From Sphingomonas_D zeicaulis (GTDB lineage: Bacteria; Pseudomonadota; Alphaproteobacteria; Sphingomonadales; Sphingomonadaceae): a stretch of 64,000 nt of DNA. Position numbers and translations under genes: made by a program. Position 1 is the first letter of the stretch. Each line of letters starts with the position of its first letter. The notes under the pieces are model-generated. The model did no database searches. It saw only the letters and a list, made by a program, of their open reading frames with translations, and was not told where the DNA came from. This document shows positions 53,947-62,660 of this stretch, in pieces. The DNA lies in NCBI RefSeq assembly GCF_050433225.1, contig NZ_JBNPXQ010000009.1, forward strand, positions 1 to 64,000, written 5' to 3'.

Positions 53947-53970
53947 GCGCTGCCCGAGCCGGGCGCGGGG

Positions 53971-55617
53971 TCAGCCGCGGACATGATCCCACACTTTCGA
54001 GATCACCACCGAGCCTTCGCCGACCGAAGAGGCGACACGCTTGACCGATCCGCCACGCACGTCGCCGACCGCGAAGATGCCGGGGCAAGAGGTCGCGAAT
54101 GGAGAAGCCGCGTTCACGTCCGCGCCGGTCATCACGAAGCCCTTCGCGTCCAGTTGCACCAGATCGGCGAGCCATCCCGTATTCGGTACGGCGCCGACCA
54201 TCACGAACACCGCGCAGGTATCGACCCGCTCGTCTGCACCATCGCGGCGGATCGTCACCGCCTCCAGCCGGTCTTCGCCATGTACGGCAGCGACTTGGGC
54301 GCCATATTCGATCGTGATCGCCGGATCGGCCTCCAGCCGGCTTGAGAGATAGCTGGACATAGAGGCGGCGAGTGAATCGCCGCGGACGAGGAGCCGGACG
54401 CGCGCCGCGACGCGGCTTAGAAACATCGCCGCCTGCCCGGCGGAATTGCCGCCGCCGATGATGATCACCTCGGCATCCCGGCAGAAGCGCGCCTCGTTCT
54501 CCGTAGCCGAATAATAGATCCCCGCCCCCTCGAACGCGGCAAGCCGATCGATCGGCAGCCGGCGATACTGGACGCCGGTCGCGATCACGACCGCGTTCGT
54601 ACGTACGCGGCTGCCCGTGTTGAACGTCGCGCAGAAGCCACCCTCTTCCAGCCGCTCCAGCGCATCCACGCGCAGGGGCACCGCGAAGCGCGTACCGAAC
54701 TTCATCGCCTGCACCTCGCCGCGCCAGACAAGGTCTGCGCCCGAAATGCCCGTGGGGAAACCCATGTAATTCTCGATCCGGCTCGACGTGCCGGCCTGGC
54801 CGCCGATCGCGATGTCCTCGACGACCAGCGCACTCAATCCCTCGGCACCCGCATAAACCCCCGCGGCGACGCCGGCTGGCCCGCCGCCGACGACGAGGAC
54901 GTCGACCGCCTCGTCATTGACCAGATCCTGGCTCATCCCGATCAGGCGTGCGATCTTTTCCGGCGTCGGATCGAGGATCACGGTGTCCTTGCCGAAGATC
55001 ACCGCGGGCCGGCCGGGATCGGCCGCGCAGCTCAAGGTAAAAGCGTGCGCCTCAGCGCTGCCCAGCGGATGGGAAGCGCAGGGCAGCCGGTTGCGGCCTG
55101 CGAATTCGGCGATGCGGCGGACGTCGCGGTCCGCCTCCTCGCCGATCAGCACGAGCGAACTGTCGCCGCTCTCGAGCTGCCTGCGCCGCCGTGCCGCCAG
55201 AACGGTGATGATGATGTCCGACATCTCGGGGACCGCCGCCATCAGCCTGAGCATCTCGGCCCGTGGCACCTCGATCACCCGTGTGTCCTGCGCCGCGCGG
55301 AACGCCATCGACCAGCTTCCGCCTGAAAGGAAGGAAATCTCCGCCATGAACTGGGTGGGCCCGAGCGTCGCGGGAACAAGCCGCTCACCGGTGAAGCTGT
55401 TCATCACCTCGATTTCGCCGTCCACCACATAGACGAACGTCTCGACCGGGTCGCCGGGGCGGACCAGCACCGTGCCGGCCGGATAGAGGATCTGGGTGCC
55501 GGCCTGCCGGATCGCGGCGACATGCGCTTCAGCCAGCGGAACCCGCTGCATTTCCAGGAGGTCCCGGCCGATCTTTTCCACATCAAACTCCCAGTTCGCG
55601 TGATCGAGATCTGCCAT
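53971..55617 (-). CDS. cNMP-binding domain fused to thioredoxin-reductase-like flavoprotein
   Basis: A 548-residue fusion. Residues about 30-150 form a cyclic-nucleotide-binding (CRP-like) domain (LYPAGTVLVRPGDPVETFVYVVDGEIEV). A linker of about 60 residues follows, then a pyridine-nucleotide disulfide oxidoreductase of thioredoxin-reductase shape (VDVLVVGGGPAGVAAGVYA; IIIGGGNSAGQAA; PGIFAVGDVRGG). The redox CxxC expected between the two dinucleotide folds is missing: the region reads YYSATENEARFC. It is divergent from the Kef-type antiporter gene. It may transfer electrons from NAD(P)H to another partner. Confidence 0.88.
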   Translation of the reverse strand: MADLDHANWEFDVEKIGRDLLEMQRVPLAEAHVAAIRQAGTQILYPAGTVLVRPGDPVETFVYVVDGEIEVMNSFTGERLVPATLGPTQFMAEISFLSGGSWSMAFRAAQDTRVIEVPRAEMLRLMAAVPEMSDIIITVLAARRRRQLESGDSSLVLIGEEADRDVRRIAEFAGRNRLPCASHPLGSAEAHAFTLSCAADPGRPAVIFGKDTVILDPTPEKIARLIGMSQDLVNDEAVDVLVVGGGPAGVAAGVYAGAEGLSALVVEDIAIGGQAGTSSRIENYMGFPTGISGADLVWRGEVQAMKFGTRFAVPLRVDALERLEEGGFCATFNTGSRVRTNAVVIATGVQYRRLPIDRLAAFEGAGIYYSATENEARFCRDAEVIIIGGGNSAGQAAMFLSRVAARVRLLVRGDSLAASMSSYLSSRLEADPAITIEYGAQVAAVHGEDRLEAVTIRRDGADERVDTCAVFVMVGAVPNTGWLADLVQLDAKGFVMTGADVNAASPFATSCPGIFAVGDVRGGSVKRVASSVGEGSVVISKVWDHVRG

Positions 55618-55889
55618 TCCGGATGCCGCTGCGATAGCGCCGTTTCGCGCGTTTCTGTGTTGCCGATCGCGGAACGCGGCCCGCGAGAAAGAGCAAGATC
55701 GCGCACGAACCTTCGTCAGCGTTCCGGAAGCCGTGACACAGTTTGTCGCGAACGCGCCCTATCGCTTCAACGTCCAGACTGCCACTCTCGGGTTCGATGA
55801 CCTCTCTCCGGCGACGGGTCATCTGCACCGGCAAGCAAACTCGCGGCCGCATCCTGGTCCCGAGAGGACAGGAACGGATATGCGACATC

Positions 55890-57656
55890 ATGGCTGAGGT
55901 GAGCCTAGGAGAAACGATCGGGCCTGCGGTTGCGCTGATGGGCGCCGCCGTCGTGGCAGTGCCGCTGTTCCGGCGGCTCGGCCTGGGATCGGTGCTGGGC
56001 TATTTCGCGGCCGGCGTGCTGGTGGGGCCATCGGCGCTCGGCCTTTTCACCGATGCGACGTCCATCCTCCACTTCTCCGAACTCGGCGTGGTCATGTTCC
56101 TGTTCGTGATCGGGCTGGAACTGCGGCCCTACAAGCTGTGGGCGATGCGCGGAGAGATCTTCGGGCTCGGCCTCGCCCAGGTCGCGCTCGCGATCGCCGC
56201 GCTGTCGCTCGCGGCGGCGTTGATCTTCGACATGCCCCCCGCGGTGGCGTTCATTGCCGGCGCGGGCTTTGTCCTCTCCTCCACGGCGGTCATCATGTCC
56301 GTGCTGCAGGATCGCGGCGAAATCTCAAGTGCGGAGGGGCAGAAGTCGGTCGCGATCCTGCTGTTCGAGGATCTGATGATCGTGCCGCTGCTGGCGGTGG
56401 TCGCCTTCCTGTCACCGGAAGCGCACGGCAGGGCGGGCTGGATGGAAGGTCTCGTCGCACTTGGCGCGCTGCTGGCGTTGCTGGGCGTATCCCGCTTCGG
56501 CCTCAACCCCTTTTTCGCGCTGCTGGCGCGGGCGCGAACACGCGAGGTGCTGACCGCCGGGGCGCTGCTCGTCGTGCTGGGTGCGGCGCTCCTGATGGAC
56601 GTCGCCGGCCTCTCGATGGCCATGGGCGCCTTCCTTGCCGGGGTGATGCTTTCAAGCTCAAGCTATCGCCACCAGATCGAGAGCGATGTCGAGCCGTTCC
56701 GCGGGCTGCTGATGGGGTTGTTCTTTCTTGCGGTCGGCATGTCGCTCGATCTGTCGGTCGTCGCGGCGGAATGGCCGCTTCTCCTGTCGATTCTCGCCGC
56801 GTTCACGGTGGCCAAGGGCGTCGTCGTCTATGGCGTTGCGCGCCTGTTCGGGAGCGACAACCATCAGGCACTGCACCGGATGTCGATGTTCCTGCAGGGT
56901 GGTGAATTCGCCTTCGTGCTCTACGCGGCTGCAACCTCGGGCGGCGTCATCGACGCGCGCGAAAACGCGCTGTTCGCCACCATCGTCATCCTGTCGATGG
57001 CGCTCACGCCCTTGCTGATGATCGCGGCCGACCGACTGCTGCGCACCGAGGCGTCGATGGACGGCGTCGATATCGCGCACGGCCTGAAGGGCCGGATCCT
57101 CTTCATCGGATTCGGACGGTTCGGCCAGATCGCGTCGCAGGCGCTGCTGGCGCGCGGCATCGACCTTACAGTCATCGACAACAATCCCGATCGCATCCGC
57201 GATGCCGCACGCTACGGCTTCAAGGTCTTCTTTGGAGACGGTTCGCGGCTCGACACCCTTCACCATTCCGGCGCGAGCGGCGCGGATGCAATCATCGTCT
57301 GCATCGATGACCGCAAAGCCGCGCTGCAGATCGCCGAACTGGTCCGCCATTCCTTCCCCCAGGCAAGGCTGCTGGTGCGGAGCTATGATCGCGGACATGC
57401 CGTGGACCTGATCCGCGCCGGAGTGGACTATCAGGTCCGGGAGACGGTCGAATCCGCGTACCAGATGGGGGCCGAGGGATTGCGCGCGGTCGGTTTCGCG
57501 GAAGCCGATGTCGACGAAACCGTCGAGGACATCCGTCGCCGCGACGAGGAGCGCCTGGCCGAGCAGGTGCAGGGCGATGCGATGTCGGGCCTCGACCATG
57601 TCTTCACCCAGCCCATCCCGGAGCCGTTGACGGCACCGCTGAGGAAAGCATCATGA
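55890..57656 (+). CDS. Kef-type monovalent cation:proton antiporter (CPA2) with RCK domain
   Basis: A 588-residue KefB/KefC-like protein. Residues 5-375 are about 12 membrane helices of the Na+/H+ exchanger fold (FLFVIGLELRP, GFVLSSTAVIMSVLQDRGE, LLFEDLMIVPLLAV, LGLAVGMSLDL-like FFLAVGMSLDLS). Residues about 400-515 are a TrkA-N/RCK domain (ILFIGFGRFGQIASQALL). It likely exports K+ in exchange for H+. ATG at 55890 is preferred; the open upstream frame is not family-like. A 48-codon ORF overlaps its stop (ATGA). Confidence 0.88.
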   Translation: MAEVSLGETIGPAVALMGAAVVAVPLFRRLGLGSVLGYFAAGVLVGPSALGLFTDATSILHFSELGVVMFLFVIGLELRPYKLWAMRGEIFGLGLAQVALAIAALSLAAALIFDMPPAVAFIAGAGFVLSSTAVIMSVLQDRGEISSAEGQKSVAILLFEDLMIVPLLAVVAFLSPEAHGRAGWMEGLVALGALLALLGVSRFGLNPFFALLARARTREVLTAGALLVVLGAALLMDVAGLSMAMGAFLAGVMLSSSSYRHQIESDVEPFRGLLMGLFFLAVGMSLDLSVVAAEWPLLLSILAAFTVAKGVVVYGVARLFGSDNHQALHRMSMFLQGGEFAFVLYAAATSGGVIDARENALFATIVILSMALTPLLMIAADRLLRTEASMDGVDIAHGLKGRILFIGFGRFGQIASQALLARGIDLTVIDNNPDRIRDAARYGFKVFFGDGSRLDTLHHSGASGADAIIVCIDDRKAALQIAELVRHSFPQARLLVRSYDRGHAVDLIRAGVDYQVRETVESAYQMGAEGLRAVGFAEADVDETVEDIRRRDEERLAEQVQGDAMSGLDHVFTQPIPEPLTAPLRKAS

Positions 57657-57799
57657 CTGCGCTGCTGAACCAGGGCCATCTCCTGCCGCTGCTCGTCGCG
57701 ATCGGCGCGGCGGGCAGGCTCAGCTATGACCAGACTGATATGCGGGGCGGCCTGACCGGGTCCAGCTTCCGCTTCGACATGGCGCCGGAAGACGCTTGA
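57653..57799 (+). CDS. 48-residue ORF translationally coupled to the antiporter
   Basis: ATG at 57653 overlaps the antiporter stop (ATGA) and opens a 48-codon frame. The N-terminal third is hydrophobic (LLPLLVAIGAAG); the rest is polar (DQTDMRGGLTGSS). Not recognised. It could be a small accessory peptide, the remnant of a longer gene, or chance. Confidence 0.35.
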   Translation: MTALLNQGHLLPLLVAIGAAGRLSYDQTDMRGGLTGSSFRFDMAPEDA

Positions 57800-57901
57800 G
57801 CGGTGCCTGCCCGTCCCTTTTCGCCACGGCTGGCTATATCGGGCCGGCGGACAAGCGCGATGGCGGCGAAACCATCGTGTCGGTTCCGCCGCCTCTTGCA
57901 A

Positions 57902-58564
57902 TCAGAAGCCTGCGCTTTCCAGCGACTTCACATCGGTGTTGAGCAACTGCTGTTCCCACAGGAACGCGATGCCGCTGCCCGCCGCATGCTGCTGGAGCAC
58001 CTCGACGAATTCGGCGGCATGCTCGGTGCGCGCGTGGTCGCGATACCATTCGGAGGCGACAGCGAGCCACGTCATCACATTGGCACCGGCGGAAATCATG
58101 CGCTGGATGGCCACCGCATGGGATTCGACGGAAACCCCGCCGCATGCATCGGTGACGACGGTCACGTCCCACCCATCACCCAGGGCGTGGATCACCGGCA
58201 TCGCGACGCAGATCTCGGTATAGAGTCCGGCAATGATCAACTGCTTGCGTCCCGTTGCCTTGACGGCATCGACGACCTTCGGATCCTCCCAAGTGTTGAG
58301 GGTCGTGCGATCGATGACCTCCTGGTCGGGGAAGACATTGGTGATCTGTGGAAACACCAGACCGCCCCGGTCGGCGATGACGCTGGTGATGATCGTCGGG
58401 ACGCCATAGGCCTTGGCGGTCTTGGTCAGAGCCGCCGTATTGCTCACGATATCATGTGGAATATGGCTGTTGAGGTTCGCGAGCTGAAAGGGCTGGTGAT
58501 CGATCAGAACGAGCACCGAGTCCTCGGGACGAAGAAGCGAGTCGAGGCCATTACGAAAGCTCAT
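57902..58564 (-). CDS. Isochorismatase-like cysteine hydrolase (YcaC type, second copy)
   Basis: A 220-residue cysteine hydrolase, distantly paralogous to that at 51255. The triad is seen as Asp in VLIDHQP, Lys in the WEDPKVVDAVKATGRKQ stretch, and Cys in GLYTEICVAMP. ATG at 58564 follows GAGGAAAA. A LysR gene is divergent 142 bp away. No signal peptide. Confidence 0.87.
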   Translation of the reverse strand: MSFRNGLDSLLRPEDSVLVLIDHQPFQLANLNSHIPHDIVSNTAALTKTAKAYGVPTIITSVIADRGGLVFPQITNVFPDQEVIDRTTLNTWEDPKVVDAVKATGRKQLIIAGLYTEICVAMPVIHALGDGWDVTVVTDACGGVSVESHAVAIQRMISAGANVMTWLAVASEWYRDHARTEHAAEFVEVLQQHAAGSGIAFLWEQQLLNTDVKSLESAGF

Positions 58565-58706
58565 GATTTTCCTCAGTAGTCGTTGATGGTGCTTTTCTCG
58601 ATCGGCGGGCGAAAATCAGCGCCGCCTTGACGATTACTGCCATCGCTATTTCTGGCACGCTAGTGTCGACTGAAGGCACTTCGTGTCACAGATTTGGGAA
58701 CGCGGA

Positions 58707-59603
58707 ATGGATATTCTGGAGTTGCGAACCTTTGTGGAGGTTGCCGATGCCGGCGGCGTTACCGCCGCGGCGCGCCGGCTGGGCATCGCCAAGGCGATCG
58801 TCAGCCGGCGGCTGATCCGGCTGGAGGCGGACCTTGGCGTTCAGCTGCTCGCGCGGAGCACACGCGGAGCCTCGCTGACGGAAGCGGGCGCGACCTTCCG
58901 CGAATATGCGGCGAAAGCGGTCGCCGACATCGACATCGCGCGGGAGACGATCCTGCCCTCCGGCGAACTTCGCGGCCGTCTGCGGATCGCGGCCCCCCTC
59001 ACCTTCGGCCCGACGCATTTCGCGGCGGCATTTGCCGATCTGGCGCTTCGCCACCCCGCGCTGCATGTCCACACCTGCCACAGCGACCGCTTCGTCAATC
59101 TGGTCGAGGAAGGGTTCGATTGTGCGATCCGGGTCGGCCGTCTGCCACCATCCAAGCTACTCGCACGCCGGGTCGGACCGATCTTCGCGACACTGGTCGC
59201 CAGCCCACACTATATTGCGACGCACGGATCGCCCGAAACGCCCGAGGAGCTTCTCGACCATGAAGCCATCCTCCAGGGCACGGAATCCTGGTATTTCACC
59301 GATGGCGACAAGCCGGTCACGATCAATCCGCAAGGCCGGTTCAAGGCGGATAACGGCGTCGCTATCGCAGCAGCGGTCATCGCAGGGCTCGGCATCGCCA
59401 TGCTGCCCGATGGCGTGATCGCCGAGCATCTCGCATCCGGAGCGTTGGTGCCGGTTCTGACGGACTATCCGCCGCCAGAATTCGGCATTTTCGTTGTCCG
59501 CCCCCCGGGTCAGCACCCCGCCCGCAAGGTTCGGGTGCTGACAGAGTTGCTGATTGAGCATTTCGGAAACGCCCCGCACGTCTCGGGCATCGCGCCCGGT
59601 TGA
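58707..59603 (+). CDS. LysR-family regulator beside the second isochorismatase-like gene
   Basis: A 298-residue LysR. HTH: LRTFVEVADAGGVTAAARRL, KAIVSRRLIRLEADLG, LLARSTRGASLTEAG. ATG at 58707 has GGGAACGCGGA upstream; a GTG at 58683 is also open. It probably controls the divergent hydrolase gene. Confidence 0.9.
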   Translation: MDILELRTFVEVADAGGVTAAARRLGIAKAIVSRRLIRLEADLGVQLLARSTRGASLTEAGATFREYAAKAVADIDIARETILPSGELRGRLRIAAPLTFGPTHFAAAFADLALRHPALHVHTCHSDRFVNLVEEGFDCAIRVGRLPPSKLLARRVGPIFATLVASPHYIATHGSPETPEELLDHEAILQGTESWYFTDGDKPVTINPQGRFKADNGVAIAAAVIAGLGIAMLPDGVIAEHLASGALVPVLTDYPPPEFGIFVVRPPGQHPARKVRVLTELLIEHFGNAPHVSGIAPG

Positions 59604-59764
59604 TGCCGGAGCGCCGTCAGAGGGGTAGGCGCCGCCTAGCGACGGCATCCGCGGCGCGGCGACCACCCCGGCCTAGACCCCGTTGCGTAAGCATCCTCGA
59701 TGAGCGGCACGCGCGATTTGCGACGGTCGCCATCTTTCGAGATTTCTGCCCCGCCCGCGCCGCC

Positions 59765-60390
59765 TCAATCCGCAGCGGCCAATGTTGCACGCGGCGAACG
59801 CTTGTCCGGCTTCCCGGGCCGCAGCCACTGGTCCGCAGCGTTTTTCGACGCCTGATACGCGCCCCAGCGAGGGGCGGGTGCAGCAGCACATTCGCCGCAG
59901 AGATGCTGAGGATATGCCCGCCCCGCCCCCGCAGTGCCGGAACAAGTGCGAGGATGAGCCGCACCGGTCCAAGATAATTCACCGCGATCGTACGGGTCAC
60001 GTCGTGGAAACGATCGAGCGAATCGAACAAGGATCGGCGGATAGACTTGCCGGCGTTGCTGATCAGGATGTCGATCCCGCGGGTTGCAAGGTCGCCCGCC
60101 AATGCCTCGACCACCGCAGCGTCGATCAAATCCGCGGCGATCGCGGTGGCGCCCCCCCCCGCCGCCTCGATCTCGGCAACAAGCGCTCCAAGCGCGTCCT
60201 GCGATCGGGCAATCAGGATCATATCCGCACCGGCGGCGCCGAGGCGCAGCGCGACGGCGCGACCGATGCCGAAGCTTGCGCCGGTGATCACGACGCGCTT
60301 GCCGGCAACGCTGCGAGCCAGCCCTTCCGTGCTGAACGCTGCCGAAGGAAACAAGAGGCGCTCAAGGATGGATCGGCGCGGCGACGTCAT
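59765..60390 (-). pseudogene. Frameshifted and truncated SDR gene
   Basis: From ATG at 60390 the frame gives a good SDR N-terminus (VVITGASFGIGRAVAL, ISNAGKS, HILSISAANVLL). Near 59880 the frame breaks. The catalytic YxxxK (WGAYQASKNAADQWLR) continues only in another frame, at about 59836-59866. That frame loses similarity and meets a stop at 59765, so about 80 C-terminal residues are gone. It starts 11 bases after the serine hydrolase stop, so it was once co-transcribed with it. Confidence 0.82.
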
Positions 60391-60401
60391 GACCGGCTTC
60401 T

Positions 60402-61691
60402 TTACTCAAGCGCCTGATAGATCAGCGCCCGCAGCTTGCCATGATCATCCACGCCTTCCGCAGGAACGAGCTGCGCCATGTAGACGACGGTCAACCTCTC
60501 CTTCGGATCGATCCAATAGGTGCTGTGATACGCGCCGCCCCAGCCGAATTCGCCAGCGGAGCCCGGCTCGCCCGCCTTGCCGACATCGGCGCGGATGCTG
60601 AAGCCGAGGCCGAAGCCCATGCCGGGCGCATAATCTATATCGCCCAGATGGTTGCTCGTCATCAGTTCCACCGACTTGCGGCTGAGATAGCGCCGCCCAT
60701 CCAGTTCGCCGCCGCGGCGAAGCATTTCGAGGAAACGGCCATAGTCTGCCGCGGTCGACAGCAGGCCGGCGCCGCCCGAAAACGCCGTGCGCGGGCCCTC
60801 AACGTAATTGCCCTGGCCGACATGACCGCCGCTGCCGCGCCGCTCCCCTGGTGTCGGCGCTCGTTTCACCCCGCCGGCATCGGCCGAATAGACGACCGCC
60901 AGCCGCCCGGCCTTGTCACGGGGGGCGTAGAAGGCGGTATCCTTCATACCCAGCGGTCGGATCAACCGCTCATCGAGGAAGGCCGCAAGCGTCTTGCCGC
61001 TGATCTTCTCGACCACAACACCGAGAATATCGGTGTTGAAGCCGTAGACGAACTTCTCGCCCGGCTGCGCGGCCATCGGCAGCTTCGCCATACGCGCGAC
61101 GACCGCCGAAACGGGCTCCGTACGATCGGCGAAATACCAGCCGTGGATGCCGGCGTCCCGCCACGCCTTTTCCGCCGGCCCCGCGCCATAGGAGATGCCC
61201 GCGCTGTGGGTTAGCAGATCGCGGATGGTGATCGGCCGCTTCGCCGGAACCACGTCGTAGCCGCTACCGTCGGAGCGGGCCACGGCAACGCTGGTATTCG
61301 TCCATTCCGGCAGATATTTGCCGACCGGATCATTGAGCAGCAACCTGCCTTCCTCCATCAGCATCATTGCTGCCACGCTGGTCAGCGCCTTGGTCTGCGA
61401 GGCGATGCGAAAGATGCTATCCTGCCGCATCGGATCCCGAGCCTCCTTGTCGCGCCAACCGACCGCCTTCGCATAGACGGGTTGCCCATCCTGCTGAATC
61501 TGCACCACCGCCCCGGCGATGCGGCCCTGATCGACATAATCCTGCAGAAGCTGGCCGACCCGCGCGATCCGCTCGGCGGACACGCCCGTGGCCACGACCG
61601 GCTGGGGCTGCGCCTGGGCGAACGCCGGCGCCGCGCCGAGCAGGGAGGCGGCAAGCAGCGCCGGCGCAACCAGATGGACCATAGACTTCAT
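60402..61691 (-). CDS. Exported class C beta-lactamase-fold serine hydrolase (EstB-like)
   Basis: A 429-residue serine hydrolase. Signal peptide MKSMVHLVAP to AFAQ. SxxK nucleophile motif is IASQTKAL, and the tyrosine motif is YGFNTDILG, closer to family VIII esterases (EstB) than to AmpC. The third motif region is probably FGWGGAYHSTYW. Several starts are clustered; ATG at 61691 has GGGAGA six bases upstream. True beta-lactamase activity is unlikely to be its main role. Downstream lies the broken SDR. Confidence 0.87.
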   Translation of the reverse strand: MKSMVHLVAPALLAASLLGAAPAFAQAQPQPVVATGVSAERIARVGQLLQDYVDQGRIAGAVVQIQQDGQPVYAKAVGWRDKEARDPMRQDSIFRIASQTKALTSVAAMMLMEEGRLLLNDPVGKYLPEWTNTSVAVARSDGSGYDVVPAKRPITIRDLLTHSAGISYGAGPAEKAWRDAGIHGWYFADRTEPVSAVVARMAKLPMAAQPGEKFVYGFNTDILGVVVEKISGKTLAAFLDERLIRPLGMKDTAFYAPRDKAGRLAVVYSADAGGVKRAPTPGERRGSGGHVGQGNYVEGPRTAFSGGAGLLSTAADYGRFLEMLRRGGELDGRRYLSRKSVELMTSNHLGDIDYAPGMGFGLGFSIRADVGKAGEPGSAGEFGWGGAYHSTYWIDPKERLTVVYMAQLVPAEGVDDHGKLRALIYQALE

Positions 61692-61882
61692 CACCATTCT
61701 CCCTGCCGGCACATATCCATCCAGCATGGGAGTGGCGCCCGATCGTGGTCAAGCGCTGCGCGCGACGTAGTGGGTGAGATCGATCATCGTCTCCCCGCAT
61801 GCTCCGGCCGGAACCGCTGGACCAATGCCGCGAGAGCAAGCACAAGCGCATATGGGGGATCGGAAAACAGGATGAGCGCCGG

Positions 61883-62650
61883 ATGAAAATGCCTTTTCTC
61901 ATATGTGCGGCATTGCTGCTGGGCGCGGCCCCGCCGTCCGAACCGAAATGGCAGCCGATCTTTGACGGGAAGACGCTCGACGGCTGGACGCCCAAGATCA
62001 CCGGCCGTCCGCTGGGTGAAGACCCGCTTCACATGTTCGTCGTCCAGGACGGCGCGATCCGCGTGTCGCACACCAATTACCGGAAGTTCACCGGTGAGTT
62101 CGGCCATCTCTTCTGGAAAAGGCCCCTTGGCGCCTTTCGCATAAGGTTCGAATATCGATTGTTCGGTGAATCGCTGCCGGGCATCAAGCAGTGGCAGGCG
62201 ACCAATTCGGGGTTGATGTTCCATTCGCAGGCCCCCGCAACGATCCGCCGCGACCAGGATTTTCCGGTGAGTCTCGAGATGCAGTTGCTCGCCACGCCGC
62301 GCCCGACCGAAGAACCTACGGCCAATCTCTGCACGCCCGGGACGACAGTGCTGTTCGAGGGCAAGCGCGATCCCAGGCATTGCATTCTCTCAAAATCCCC
62401 GCTGCTGCCAGCAGGGCGCTGGACCAAGGCGGAGCTGGAGGTACTGCCCTCGGGCGAGGTCACGCATTTCATCGATGGCAAGGCCGTGCTGCGCTATTCC
62501 GGTGCCGAACTGGATCCTGAAGACAAGGATGCGAAGCCGCTGGTCGCGGCGGCCGGCGGGACGCTGCAGCTGAAGCGCGGGTACATCGCGCTGCAGGGTG
62601 AGGGCCACCCGGTCGAGTTCCGGAACATCGAGTTGCAAATCCTCGACTGA
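61883..62650 (+). CDS. DUF1080 (3-keto-disaccharide hydrolase-like) exported protein
   Basis: A 255-residue protein with a short signal or lipoprotein-like N-terminus (MKMPFLICAALLLG) and a DUF1080 beta-sandwich (IFDGKTLDGWTPK, FRIRFEYRLFG, NSGLMFHSQ, EVTHFIDGKAVLRY, GYIALQGEGHPVEFRNIEL). The fold is related to laminarinase-type lectins; some members hydrolyse 3-keto-glycosides. AGGA lies nine bases before the ATG. It is divergent from the serine hydrolase. Confidence 0.82.
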   Translation: MKMPFLICAALLLGAAPPSEPKWQPIFDGKTLDGWTPKITGRPLGEDPLHMFVVQDGAIRVSHTNYRKFTGEFGHLFWKRPLGAFRIRFEYRLFGESLPGIKQWQATNSGLMFHSQAPATIRRDQDFPVSLEMQLLATPRPTEEPTANLCTPGTTVLFEGKRDPRHCILSKSPLLPAGRWTKAELEVLPSGEVTHFIDGKAVLRYSGAELDPEDKDAKPLVAAAGGTLQLKRGYIALQGEGHPVEFRNIELQILD

Positions 62651-62660
62651 CAAGCAGGAT

